Shown here in pieces: positions 8,957-16,945 of a stretch of 64,000 bases of DNA. The stretch is from assembly GCF_009707325.1 (NCBI RefSeq), contig NZ_CP046103.1, positions 5,246,808 through 5,310,807 on the forward strand, read 5' to 3'. The notes under the pieces are model-generated. The model worked only from the letters and a program-made list of their open reading frames with translations, made no database searches and was not told the DNA's origin. This DNA is from Pseudomonas sp. IB20 (GTDB taxonomy: Bacteria; Pseudomonadota; Gammaproteobacteria; Pseudomonadales; Pseudomonadaceae). The position numbers and the translations under genes are program-made. Numbering within the stretch: the first letter of the stretch is position 1; every line of letters starts with the position of its first letter.

Positions 8957-9325
8957 ATGAAATACCTGGTGTGCGCACTGTTGTTGGCGGTGGCAGGACC
9001 GGCCTGCGCCCAAGCGCCGAGCCTGTTGGCAAACTGCACGCGCAGCGCCAACCTGCTGGCCTGTGTGGACCCGTTGGGCAATGCCTATAGCGTGGCGACT
9101 GTGGGCAGCACCACGTACTTGCGAGGTTTCGAGGTGATCGGCAAACGCTACTGGGCACAGACCAACAGCCGCTATGGGCAGCTGACGTTCTTTACCGGGT
9201 TGGCGTCCGATGGTGAGGCGTGGGTCGGCTATACGCGCCGCGTGGGCTGGACCACGATCAACCGGTTTTCCAGTTCAGGCGGCACCCGCGCGACGTTCAC
9301 CTGCAGCCGTATGACCGGCTGTTAG
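8957..9325 (+). CDS. Small exported protein with four mature-part cysteines, unknown function
   Basis: The product is a 122-residue preprotein. A clear signal peptide (MKYLVCALLLAVAGPACAQA) is followed by a roughly 100-residue domain. That domain holds two N-terminal cysteines (NC, AC about 9 residues apart) and two at the extreme C-terminus (TFTC and TGC), likely two periplasmic disulfides. Between them are aromatic-rich repeats such as YLRGFEVIGKRYWAQ and VGYTRRVGWTTINRF. I do not recognise the family. It is divergent from dksA2 with the Zur-type operator in between and convergent by 4 bases with the amidase. P. aeruginosa also carries a hypothetical gene between dksA2 and the amidase. A zinc-limitation role is inferred from context only. 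Confidence 0.75.
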   Translation: MKYLVCALLLAVAGPACAQAPSLLANCTRSANLLACVDPLGNAYSVATVGSTTYLRGFEVIGKRYWAQTNSRYGQLTFFTGLASDGEAWVGYTRRVGWTTINRFSSSGGTRATFTCSRMTGC

Positions 9326-10533
9326 ACCTGGCCGTTCTTCTGCTCCTGAACCCAGGCCATGTAGCTGTTCATCGGCGGGTTCTTCTCGAAGTATTTTTTC
9401 AAGCCCTCGAACAGCCCATCCGCCACCGCCTGTTGATGGCGCGCCGTCACCAGCCGCTGGGCGTCCTGGGTGTTGGAGATAAACCCGGTCTCGACCAGGA
9501 TCGACGGCACGTCCGGTGATTTGAGCACCGCGAAACCTGCTTGCTCCACGCGCTTCTGGTGCAGCGTGGTGATGCTTTGCAAGCTGCCCAACACCGAGCT
9601 GCCCAGTTACAGGCTGGAGGCGATGGTGGCGTTCATCGACATGTCGAGAATCACCCCGGCCAGCATCGGGTCCTTGTCCTTGAGATTGAGCAACGTAGTG
9701 GCGCCCAGCAAATCCGCACCGTTTTCACGCTGCGCCATGAAGCGCGCCGTGGCGGAGGTGGCGCCGCCTTCAGACAACGCATACACCGACGCTCCGGATG
9801 CTGTGAGCCGTGGCGCGGCATCGGCGTGCACCGAAATAAACATATCGGCCTTGTGCTGACGGGCAATCTCCACGCGCTTGCGCAGCGGCACGAAGAAGTC
9901 GTCGTTGCGCACCAGTTTCACGTCAAAACCCTTCTCGCGCTTCAAACGTTTGGCCAGCAATTGGGCGATGGACAGCACCACGTCTTTCTCGCGCTGGCCC
10001 TTGGAGCCGATCGCGCCTGGGTCTTTGCCGCCGTGGCCGGGGTCGACCACCACGATGATGTCGCGCTTGGGATGGGCTTTATCCACCGGCGCAATCAAGG
10101 GCGGCGGTTCGGCGGCGATTTGGCGCGGCGCGTGGGTAGCGTTGGTCAGGTCGAGTACCAGGCGATGGCCTTGGCCATCCTGCGGCGGCAACAAGAAGCT
10201 GTTGAGCTGCATTGGCGCGGCCAGGTCCAGCACGATACGCGTATCACCTTTGCCGAAATGCCCGGAACGGATCGAGGTAATCCCGCTGTTTTTCAGCGCC
10301 AGCTGCGAGAAATCACCGCTGAGCCCGGCGCCGCTCAAGTCGATGATCAGGCGTTCCGGCGCGGTCAGGGAAAAGGTCTTGTATTGCACCGGGCCGCTGA
10401 GGTCGAACACCAGCCGCAGTTTGTCGTCGGAGCGCCACAGGCGCGCATTACGAATCTGTGTGGCGAAGGCCCCCAATGGAAAGGTGAACAGAGGGCTGAC
10501 CAGCAGCAGGTTGAGGAGCTGACGTCTGTGCAT
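9322..10533 (-). pseudogene. N-acetylmuramoyl-L-alanine amidase (AmiC type), interrupted by a stop codon
   Basis: The product would be a roughly 403-residue periplasmic zinc amidase that cleaves septal peptidoglycan. It begins with a twin-arginine-like signal (MHRRQLLNLLL), then an AMIN domain and an Amidase_3 domain with zinc ligands in VVDPGHGGKDPGA and ISVHADA. After NATIASSL an in-frame TAA at 9607-9609 stops translation. The same frame continues with LGSSVLGSLQ and the catalytic-Glu motif ILVETGFISN, to a natural end at 9322. The truncated product lacks that Glu and the last helices, so it should be inactive. A single substitution (for example CAA to TAA) would explain it. A sequencing error cannot be excluded. 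A Zur-type operator lies upstream. Confidence 0.85.
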
Positions 10534-10616
10534 GACATGTACCGCAAATAGAGGAGCGTCCCTGCTCGACATGACTGAAGAAAGGCTGGAACAGAAAAAG
10601 CATCGTCGACTCAATA

Positions 10617-10629
10617 GTTATAATATAAC
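10617..10629. promoter_or_regulatory. Zur-type operator between the amidase and folE2
   Basis: GTTATAATATAAC is a perfect 13-base palindrome with the same core as the site at 8864-8878. It lies 83 bases above the amidase start and 32 bases above folE2, in position to control both divergent units, including the whole folE2-znuCBA-hisI-cam-pyrC operon. Confidence 0.8.
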
Positions 10630-10661
10630 ATGTCTTTTTATTTCCAACGATGGACCTGCTC

Positions 10662-11558
10662 ATGAATGCGCTGACTCTGCCGGATATCGCCGCGCAGGCT
10701 TCACGCCAAGCCTTGCCGCTCGACTGGGTGGGCATGTGCGGCATCGCCTTGCCCATCCTCGTCGACGGCCAACGCCTGGCTGCCACTGCCGATGCGGGCG
10801 TCAGCCTGGACGACGGCGAGGCCCGTGGCATTCATATGTCACGCCTGTACCTGGCCCTGGAAATGCTCGACCAGCAGCTTCTTACGCCTGCACTTCTGCG
10901 TAATGTACTGCAGCGCTTTCTGGAGAGTCATGAAGGTTTATCTAAGAACGCGTACCTGCGAATTCACACGGATTTGCTGCTAAAACGTCCGGCGCTGGTC
11001 AGCCCATTAGCTGGCTGGAAAAGCTACCCGGTGTGCATCGAGGCGCGTCTGGAAAACCAGATGTTCCACGTGGAACTAAAAATTGACGTTACATACTCCT
11101 CAACCTGCCCCTGCTCCGCTGCGCTCGCCAGGCAATTGATTCAGCAGCAATTTGTTCAAGATTTCGCCAATACGCCGCTGCAACACGAAGACGTGCTGAC
11201 CTGGCTCGGCAGCGCCAACGGCATCGTCGCCACACCCCACAGCCAACGCAGCAGCGCAGAGCTTTCCATCCAGTTGGACGCCAACCAGTCCACCTTGCCG
11301 CTCACCAACCTGATCGACGACGTCGAGGCCGCCCTCGGCACCGCCGTGCAAACCGCTGTGAAACGTGCGGACGAACAAGCCTTCGCCTTGGCCAACGGGC
11401 AGAACCTGATGTTCTGCGAAGACGCCGCCCGCCGCCTGAACCTCGCCTTGAAACGCTCGGATGCCGTCAAAGCCTTCCACCTGAAAGTGATCCATGCCGA
11501 AAGCCTGCACGCGCACGATGCCGTGGCTGAAAGCCGCTGGACGAGAGACTCTGCATGA
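10662..11558 (+). CDS. folE2: GTP cyclohydrolase FolE2 (type IB)
   Basis: The product is a 298-residue tunnel-fold enzyme converting GTP to 7,8-dihydroneopterin triphosphate, the first step of folate synthesis. The hallmark YSSTCPCSAAL (near residue 145) with its metal-ligand Cys is present, as are GIHMSRLY and HSQRSSAELSI. Family knowledge: FolE2 accepts metals other than zinc and replaces zinc-dependent FolE1 under Zur control. ATG 10662 (MNALTLPD) was preferred to ATG 10650 as the family-typical N-terminus. It is first of a tightly packed operon, with its stop overlapping the znuC start (ATGA). The coding sequence contains a parS-like palindrome at 11062-11077. Confidence 0.95.
   Translation: MNALTLPDIAAQASRQALPLDWVGMCGIALPILVDGQRLAATADAGVSLDDGEARGIHMSRLYLALEMLDQQLLTPALLRNVLQRFLESHEGLSKNAYLRIHTDLLLKRPALVSPLAGWKSYPVCIEARLENQMFHVELKIDVTYSSTCPCSAALARQLIQQQFVQDFANTPLQHEDVLTWLGSANGIVATPHSQRSSAELSIQLDANQSTLPLTNLIDDVEAALGTAVQTAVKRADEQAFALANGQNLMFCEDAARRLNLALKRSDAVKAFHLKVIHAESLHAHDAVAESRWTRDSA
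11062..11077. other. Candidate parS (ParB-binding) site inside folE2
   Basis: TGTTCCACGTGGAACT contains the 14-base perfect palindrome GTTCCACGTGGAAC, identical to the core of Pseudomonas and Bacillus-type parS. parA and parB are about 45 kb away in this window. Pseudomonas parS sites cluster near the origin, with a few farther out. The site is within a coding region (residues QMFHVEL), so chance conservation is possible. Confidence 0.55.
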
Positions 11559-12223
11559 TCACCTGTAACGCTTTGCGTTGGGGCGCACCTGGGCAACCAC
11601 TCACTCCAGCGCTGGATTTGACCCTGGAAAAAGGCAGCCTCACCGGCATCATCGGCGCCAACGGCACTGGCAAAAGCAGCCTGCTCAAAGTCATCGCAGG
11701 CCTGCAAAAACCGCTGGCGGGAAAAGTCAGCGTGGCGGTCCCACGCCGCGGTGGCCTGTCGTTCCTGCCACAGCAACAACACCTGGATCGGCAGTTCCCA
11801 ATCAGCCTGCAGGCGTTGGTCGCCGCCGGTTTCTGGGGCACTCAGCTAACCCCGCTACAACGCAACGAACGCCTGCAAGCCGTCTTGGAGGATTGGTGCC
11901 TCAGTGGCCTGGAGCATCGCCCGTTGATGGCGTTGTCCGGTGGCGAACTGCAACGCGCCCTGCTCGCCCGCATGAGCCTGGCCGAAGCGCCCGTGTTGTT
12001 GCTCGACGAACCCCACGCCGCCCTCGACGAAGACGGCCAGGCGCTGTGCTGGAAACACATCCACGCCTGGCACGATCAAGGCCGCACGATCATCGTCGTC
12101 TGTCACGACCTGGCATCGGTGCGCCATCACACCCCGCACGTGGTGCAGATCAAAAGCACCGGCTGCGTGTTCGGCCCCAGTAAAGAACTGATCCGCCCGC
12201 AACCTCACATGCAGGTGGTCTGA
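11555..12223 (+). CDS. znuC: Zinc ABC transporter ATPase (ZnuC-like)
   Basis: The product is a 222-residue ABC ATPase powering metal import. Walker A GANGTGKSS lies near residue 33, then the Q-loop LPQQQH, the signature LSGGELQRALLAR, and Walker B VLLLDEPHAALD with the H-switch VVCHDLASV. It couples with the permease and binding protein encoded next. It is shorter than E. coli ZnuC (251) and lacks an extended C-terminal tail. Its start overlaps the folE2 stop by ATGA and its stop overlaps the permease start by one base, so expression is tightly coupled under the operator at 10617-10629. Confidence 0.9.
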   Translation: MITCNALRWGAPGQPLTPALDLTLEKGSLTGIIGANGTGKSSLLKVIAGLQKPLAGKVSVAVPRRGGLSFLPQQQHLDRQFPISLQALVAAGFWGTQLTPLQRNERLQAVLEDWCLSGLEHRPLMALSGGELQRALLARMSLAEAPVLLLDEPHAALDEDGQALCWKHIHAWHDQGRTIIVVCHDLASVRHHTPHVVQIKSTGCVFGPSKELIRPQPHMQVV

Positions 12224-13089
12224 TGCACTTCGCCGCCCACTTGTGGATGCCGTTCCTCGACTTCGTGTTTATGCGCCGTGCACTCATTGGCGGGCTGGTG
12301 CTCGCGTGCAGCACCGCGCCGCTGGGTGTGTTTCTGATCCTGCGGCGCATGAGCCTGATCGGTGACGCCGTGGCCCACGGCATCCTGCCTGGCGCCGCAT
12401 TGGGCTTCTGGTTTGCTGGCCTCAGCCTGCCCGCGCTGACCATCGGCGGCCTCGGCGCGGGCCTGAGCATGGCCGGCTTGGCCGCGTGGATCACGCGCCG
12501 CACCGGCCTGCGCGAAGACGCCAGCCTCGCCGCCATCTACCCCATCTCGCTGGCCGCCGGTGTGCTGATCCTCGGCCTCGCCGGTAAGCGCCTGGACCTG
12601 CTGCACCTGCTATTCGGCTCAGCCCTGGCGGTGGATGAAACCACCCTCACCGGCATGCTTTGGGTCTCCGGTTTCAGCCTGATCGCCATGGCGCTGATCT
12701 ACAAACCGCTGCTGCTGGACACCCTCGACCCGCTGTTCCTGCAAACCGTCAGCCGTCTCGGCCCGATCGCCCACGGGTTGTTCCTGACCTTGGTGGTGCT
12801 GAATCTGGTGATTGGTTTCCAGGCCATCGGCGCGTTGATGGTGGTGGGTTTGATGATGTTGCCGGCGATTGCTTCACGCTTCTGGAGCCGGCGCCTGCCG
12901 GTGTTGATCGCGGTATCGGCGGTGCTGGGATGCCTGTCGGTGTGGTTCGGTTTGTTGCTGTCGTTCTACTACTCGCTGCCCAGCGGCCCGGCCATCGTGC
13001 TGGTGGCTGGCGGTGGGTATTTGCTGTCCGTAATCTTCGGTCCGGTGCACGGCTTGCTGCGCCGCCCGCCTTTGCTTACATCCCAATGA
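12223..13089 (+). CDS. znuB: Zinc ABC transporter permease (ZnuB-like)
   Basis: The product is a 288-residue integral membrane permease of the ABC-3 (ZnuB/TroC) family with about eight hydrophobic helices. Family segments include FMRRALIGGLVLACSTAPLG, RRMSLIGDAVAHGILPGAA (the cytoplasmic coupling region) and GALMVVGLMMLPAIASRF. It forms the inner-membrane channel for metal imported by the adjacent ATPase and binding protein. The start ATG 12223 overlaps the znuC TGA. Confidence 0.9.
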   Translation: MHFAAHLWMPFLDFVFMRRALIGGLVLACSTAPLGVFLILRRMSLIGDAVAHGILPGAALGFWFAGLSLPALTIGGLGAGLSMAGLAAWITRRTGLREDASLAAIYPISLAAGVLILGLAGKRLDLLHLLFGSALAVDETTLTGMLWVSGFSLIAMALIYKPLLLDTLDPLFLQTVSRLGPIAHGLFLTLVVLNLVIGFQAIGALMVVGLMMLPAIASRFWSRRLPVLIAVSAVLGCLSVWFGLLLSFYYSLPSGPAIVLVAGGGYLLSVIFGPVHGLLRRPPLLTSQ

Positions 13090-13100
13090 GGTGTTTCCCG

Positions 13101-13979
13101 ATGCGCGCTCTACTCGTGCTGTTCAGCCTGCTGCTGCCTTTGTCGATGGCCCAGGCCGCCGACAAGCTCCAAGTGGTTACCAGCTTCAGTATTCTCGATG
13201 ACATCACCCACCAGATCGGTGGCGACCACATCCAGATCAGCAACATGGTTGGCCCGGACGCTGACGCCCACACCTACGAACCCACGCCGGATGACGCCAA
13301 AGCGCTGCTCAAGGCCAAGCTCATCATCAAGAACGGCCTGGGCTTTGAACCTTGGCTGGACCGCCTGGTAACCAGCACAGAAACCAAAGCCACGGTCGTG
13401 ACCGCCAGCAAGGGCGTGATCTCCCACACCATGGACGAAGACGGCGAAACCATCCCCGACCCGCACGCCTGGCACAACTTGGCCAACGCCGAAATCTATG
13501 TGAATAACATCACCAAGGCACTGGTGGCGGCCGACCCAAGCAACAAGGCGGACTACCTGCGCAACAGCCAAACCTACCTGAAAGAAATCTACCGCCTGCT
13601 GGCCGAAGCCAAAACCAAGTTCGGCGCGCTGCCACCGGGCAACCGTCGCATCGTCACCTCCCATGACGCCTTCGGTTACCTGGGCCAAGCTTATGGCATC
13701 CAGTTCCTGGCGCCCCAAGGTCTGTCGACTGAACGTGAGCCGTCGGCCGCCGAAGTCGCTGCGCTGATCACCCAGATCCGCAAGGACAAGGTCAAAGCCG
13801 TGTTCGTGGAAAACATCAAGGACTCGCGCCTGCTCAAGCAGATTGCTGACGAAAGCGGCGCACAGATCGGCGGCACGCTGTACTCCGACGCCCTTGCCGC
13901 CGAAGGCCCGGCCAGCACCTTCACCGGGCTGTTCGAGTACAACCTCAACACCCTGTGCGCCGCCCTGAGCAAGCCATGA
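13101..13979 (+). CDS. znuA: Metal ABC transporter substrate-binding protein (ZnuA-like, no His-rich loop)
   Basis: The product is a 292-residue cluster A-I periplasmic metal-binding protein with a signal peptide ending MAQAA. Likely metal ligands are the His in DADAHTYEPTPDD, the His residues of DPHAWHN, the His of TSHDAFGY and an acidic residue near LYSDAL. The insertion before DPHAWHN is short (SHTMDEDGETIP) and lacks the histidine-rich loop of classical ZnuA. Specificity for zinc is therefore inferred from the operon rather than from that loop. Start ATG 13101 has GAGG 9 bases upstream; ATG 13086 is a weaker alternative. Confidence 0.88.
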   Translation: MRALLVLFSLLLPLSMAQAADKLQVVTSFSILDDITHQIGGDHIQISNMVGPDADAHTYEPTPDDAKALLKAKLIIKNGLGFEPWLDRLVTSTETKATVVTASKGVISHTMDEDGETIPDPHAWHNLANAEIYVNNITKALVAADPSNKADYLRNSQTYLKEIYRLLAEAKTKFGALPPGNRRIVTSHDAFGYLGQAYGIQFLAPQGLSTEREPSAAEVAALITQIRKDKVKAVFVENIKDSRLLKQIADESGAQIGGTLYSDALAAEGPASTFTGLFEYNLNTLCAALSKP

Positions 13980-14033
13980 CCTTGAGCATGCTCGACCTGG
14001 AAGCGGGCCACGCCCCGCTTCCCACTCGAACCG
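13976..14033 (+). other. Displaced N-terminal segment of hisI (apparent one-base frameshift)
   Basis: ATG 13976 overlaps the znuA stop (ATGA), exactly as at other junctions in this operon, and reads MTLSMLDLEAGHAPLP before running into a frame that does not give HisI. Removing one C from the CCC at 14021-14023 joins it in frame to LEPVLDALPWNSDGL, the HisI N-terminus. This suggests an inserted base or a sequencing error. Confidence 0.65.
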
Positions 14034-14399
14034 GTGCTCGACGCCCTGCCGTGGAACAGCGACGGCCTGATTGCTGCCATCGCCCAGCAGCACGGCAGCG
14101 GCGAAGTGTTGATGCTCGCCTGGATGAACCGCCAGGCCCTCAGCGAAACCCTGGCCACCGGGCAGGTCTGCTACTGGTCGCGCTCGCGACGGCAGCTGTG
14201 GCGCAAAGGCGAACGCTCCGGCAACCGGCAACGACTGCTCGAGGCACGTTTGGACTGCGACGGCGACGCGGTACTGCTGATCGTCGACCAACAAGGCCCG
14301 GCCTGCCACACCGGCCGGCCGACCTGTTTCTACAACGCCATCGACGGCGCCTACGTTCATATCATCACCTCGCCCCTTAAAAAGGAGCCCACTGCATGA
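14034..14399 (+). CDS. hisI: Phosphoribosyl-AMP cyclohydrolase paralogue
   Basis: The product is an approximately 121-residue PRA-CH domain (histidine pathway step 3, opening the adenine ring of phosphoribosyl-AMP). Segments are WNSDGLIAAI, GEVLMLAWMNRQAL, YWSRSRRQLWRKGE, the metal-binding ARLDCDGDAV, and ACHTGRPTCF with two conserved Cys. The only start in this frame that keeps the domain is GTG 14034, with no visible ribosome binding site. The natural start appears to be ATG 13976, now out of frame by one base. The gene may be poorly expressed or broken. As part of the folE2-znu operon it is the Zur-linked extra copy of a zinc enzyme. Its stop overlaps the next start (ATGA). Confidence 0.75.
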   Translation: MLDALPWNSDGLIAAIAQQHGSGEVLMLAWMNRQALSETLATGQVCYWSRSRRQLWRKGERSGNRQRLLEARLDCDGDAVLLIVDQQGPACHTGRPTCFYNAIDGAYVHIITSPLKKEPTA

Positions 14400-14956
14400 T
14401 CCGCAAGAACCCTTCCGGCGATCTGCCGGTGATTGCCGAGTCGGCCTACGTCGACAAAACCGCGATCATCTGCGGCAAGGTCATCATCGGCGAGAACGTG
14501 TTTGTCGGCCCTTACGCGGTGATCCGTGCCGACGAAGTCGACGCCACCGGCGACATGGACCCGATCACCATCGGTGCCAATTCGAATATCCAGGACGGCG
14601 TGGTCATCCACTCCAAATCTGGCGCGGCGGTGACGATCGGAGAATTCACGTCCATCGCGCATCGCTCCATCGTCCACGGCCCGTGCACCGTTGGCGACCG
14701 CGTGTTTATCGGTTTCAACAGCGTGCTGTTCAACTGCGCCGTCGGCGATGGCTGCGTGGTGCGCCACAACTCAGTGGTCGATGGCCGCGACCTGCCCGCC
14801 GCCTTCTATGTGCCCTCCACCACCCGCATCGGGCCGAACACCGACCTGTCGCAATTCCCGCCGGTGAGTGTCAGCGCTTCGGAGTTTTCCGAAGACGTGG
14901 CGCGCACCAACGTCGACCTGGTGCGCGGTTACAAAGCCCTGCAAAACGAGTTCTGA
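14396..14956 (+). CDS. cam: Gamma-carbonic anhydrase family protein
   Basis: The product is a 186-residue left-handed beta-helix protein with hexapeptide repeats (ICGKVIIGENVFVGPYAVIRA). The three family zinc-ligand His are visible: one in GVVIHSKSG and two in IAHRSIVHGP. The expected reaction is reversible CO2 hydration, though many family members act differently. P. aeruginosa has the same gene between folE2 and a dihydroorotase gene in its zinc cluster. Here it begins within the hisI stop and ends 3 bases before pyrC. It is read as a metal-flexible or high-affinity back-up enzyme made when zinc is low. Confidence 0.85.
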   Translation: MIRKNPSGDLPVIAESAYVDKTAIICGKVIIGENVFVGPYAVIRADEVDATGDMDPITIGANSNIQDGVVIHSKSGAAVTIGEFTSIAHRSIVHGPCTVGDRVFIGFNSVLFNCAVGDGCVVRHNSVVDGRDLPAAFYVPSTTRIGPNTDLSQFPPVSVSASEFSEDVARTNVDLVRGYKALQNEF

Positions 14957-14959
14957 ACC

Positions 14960-16297
14960 ATGAGCCGCCTGCTGATTCGCAATGCCCGCCTGGTGAATGA
15001 AGGCCGGGAGTTCGATGCCGATGTACTGGTCGCCAACGGCCGCATCGAGAAGATTGCCGCCAGCCTCGAAGGCTACAACGAACCGGTAGAAATCGACGCC
15101 CAGGGTCAATGGCTGCTGCCCGGCATGATCGATGACCAGGTGCACTTTCGCGAACCTGGCGCGCCCGACAAAGGCAGTTTCTACAGCGAGTCCCGCGCGG
15201 CGGTGGCCGGTGGCATTACCAGCTTCATGGACATGCCCAACACCAACCCCGCCACCCTGAACCTCCAAGCCCTGGCCGATAAGAAGCGAAGGGCCGCATT
15301 GAATTCGGTGGCCAACTACGGCTTTCACTTTGGCGTGAGCAACGACAACCTGGACACCGTCGCCGCCCTCGACCCGCGCGAAGTGGCCGGGGTCAAAGTG
15401 TTCATGGGCGCCTCCACCGGCAACATGCTGGTGGACGACCCGCGGATTCTGGAGCGGCTGTTTGCCGAAGTACCGACCATCCTCCTCGCCCACTGCGAAC
15501 ACACGCCGAGCATCCTGGCGAACGAGCAGCGCCTGCGTGAGCGCTTCGGCGAGCACATTCCCGCCGTCGCCCACCCGCTGATCCGCGATGCCGAAGCCTG
15601 TTATCGCTCATCGTCTTTTGCGGTGGAACTGGCCAAGCGTCACGGCACGCGCCTGCACGTGCTGCACCTGACCAGCGCCCGCGAGCTGGCCCTGTTCGAG
15701 GACAAACCCTTATCGGAAAAACGCATCACCGCCGAGGTCTGCCTGCACCACTTGCTGTTCGATGACCGCGACTATCACCGCCTCGGCCACCAGATCAAAT
15801 GCAACCCGGCGATCAAGACCCGCGCCGACCGCGACGCCCTGCGCCTGGCCCTGCTGAGTGACCGTCTGGATGTGATTGGCAGTGATCACGCGCCGCATAC
15901 CTGGGCGCAGAAACAGTTGGGCTATCGCGAAGCGCCGTCAGGCCTGCCGCTGGTGCAGCACGCGTTGCCGGCGTTGTTGGAGTTGGTGATCGACGGGCAT
16001 TTGCCGCTGACCACGCTGGTGGCGAAGACCAGTCACCGTGTGGCCGACTTGTTCGCCATCCCGGACCGAGGTTATCTACGCGAAGGCTATTGGGCCGACT
16101 TGGTGCTGATCAAACCCGAGCCCGAAGGCAAACCCGTCAGCAGCCAACCGATCCTCGCGCGCTGCGGCTGGACGCCCTTTGCCGAGCGCAGCTTTCGCCA
16201 CAGCGTCAGCACCACGCTGGTGTCCGGCCACCTGGCGTGGCACAACGGCCAGGTGGTCGACAGTTGCCAGGGGTTGCCCCTGCATTTTCTGCGTTAA
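14960..16297 (+). CDS. pyrC: Dihydroorotase (zinc-linked second copy)
   Basis: The product is a 445-residue amidohydrolase of the dihydroorotase type I family, cyclising carbamoyl-aspartate to dihydroorotate in pyrimidine synthesis. Motifs: DDQVHFREPGAPDKG (metal His pair and substrate Arg), MDMPNTNP, GVKVFMGAST, AHCEHT, LHVLHLTS and IGSDHAPHT with the catalytic Asp. Located last in the folE2-znuCBA-hisI-cam operon. It corresponds to the Zur-linked paralogue called pyrQ in P. aeruginosa. It ends 4 bases inside the convergent DUF3617 gene. Confidence 0.9.
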   Translation: MSRLLIRNARLVNEGREFDADVLVANGRIEKIAASLEGYNEPVEIDAQGQWLLPGMIDDQVHFREPGAPDKGSFYSESRAAVAGGITSFMDMPNTNPATLNLQALADKKRRAALNSVANYGFHFGVSNDNLDTVAALDPREVAGVKVFMGASTGNMLVDDPRILERLFAEVPTILLAHCEHTPSILANEQRLRERFGEHIPAVAHPLIRDAEACYRSSSFAVELAKRHGTRLHVLHLTSARELALFEDKPLSEKRITAEVCLHHLLFDDRDYHRLGHQIKCNPAIKTRADRDALRLALLSDRLDVIGSDHAPHTWAQKQLGYREAPSGLPLVQHALPALLELVIDGHLPLTTLVAKTSHRVADLFAIPDRGYLREGYWADLVLIKPEPEGKPVSSQPILARCGWTPFAERSFRHSVSTTLVSGHLAWHNGQVVDSCQGLPLHFLR

Positions 16298-16815
16298 GCG
16301 CGGGGTTTGACCGTACCGCAATCGTTGCCCAGCCACTGGGCGTGCGTGTCCAGGCTGCCCTTCTGCTGGATGCCGGTGGCATTGAAAGTGCCGTTAACGG
16401 TGGTGGTGAATTCCTGCTGGCTCCGGAAGGTCGCAACGCCAGTGCCTTGGGCTTTCGGACAACTGAAGCGGAATTTCCATTGGTTGCCGGTTTTGTCGGT
16501 CACTTCCTGTTTGCAGCCCGATTGAGGGTCGGTCAACGGGATCGAATCAGAAGCAACCTGGGCGGGCGTGAGGCACACCTGCACGCCTTTACCCGCCATG
16601 GTGATGCCCTGCTTTTCGAGCATGGCGCGCTGTTCAGGCGTCATCTGTTGCTTGAGCTGACCGAGGATCAGCGACAGGTCCGGCAAGTCCTGGTTATCGA
16701 CTTTCATATTGCTGGTGGTCAATTCCCACAAGCCCGGCGCCAGCATCTGCGCCTGAGCCGCCACGGGCAGCGTCAATCCAACAACCATGGCCAAACCAAG
16801 CAGACGAGCATTCAT
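16294..16815 (-). CDS. DUF3617 family periplasmic protein
   Basis: The product is a 173-residue preprotein. The signal peptide (MNARLLGLAMVVGLTLPVAAQA) is followed by APGLWELTTSNMKV, the usual opening of the DUF3617 family. A Gln-rich helix (LGQLKQQMTPEQRAMLEKQG) and three Cys in the C-terminal half (VCLTP, SGCKQE, FSCPKAQG), plus a last NDCGT, suggest disulfides. Function is unknown. It is monocistronic and convergent with pyrC. Confidence 0.8.
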   Translation of the reverse strand: MNARLLGLAMVVGLTLPVAAQAQMLAPGLWELTTSNMKVDNQDLPDLSLILGQLKQQMTPEQRAMLEKQGITMAGKGVQVCLTPAQVASDSIPLTDPQSGCKQEVTDKTGNQWKFRFSCPKAQGTGVATFRSQQEFTTTVNGTFNATGIQQKGSLDTHAQWLGNDCGTVKPRA

Positions 16816-16945
16816 CGGGTAACTCCTGGGTAATTGTCGGCGTTAGACGCCGTAAAGTTGCCAGTGTTGCACGGCAAATAAAATAGCGACATTCACCGCT
16901 GTTCATGGTCTGTTAGGCACTGGATTGCCTGGAGTTACGTCGTTC

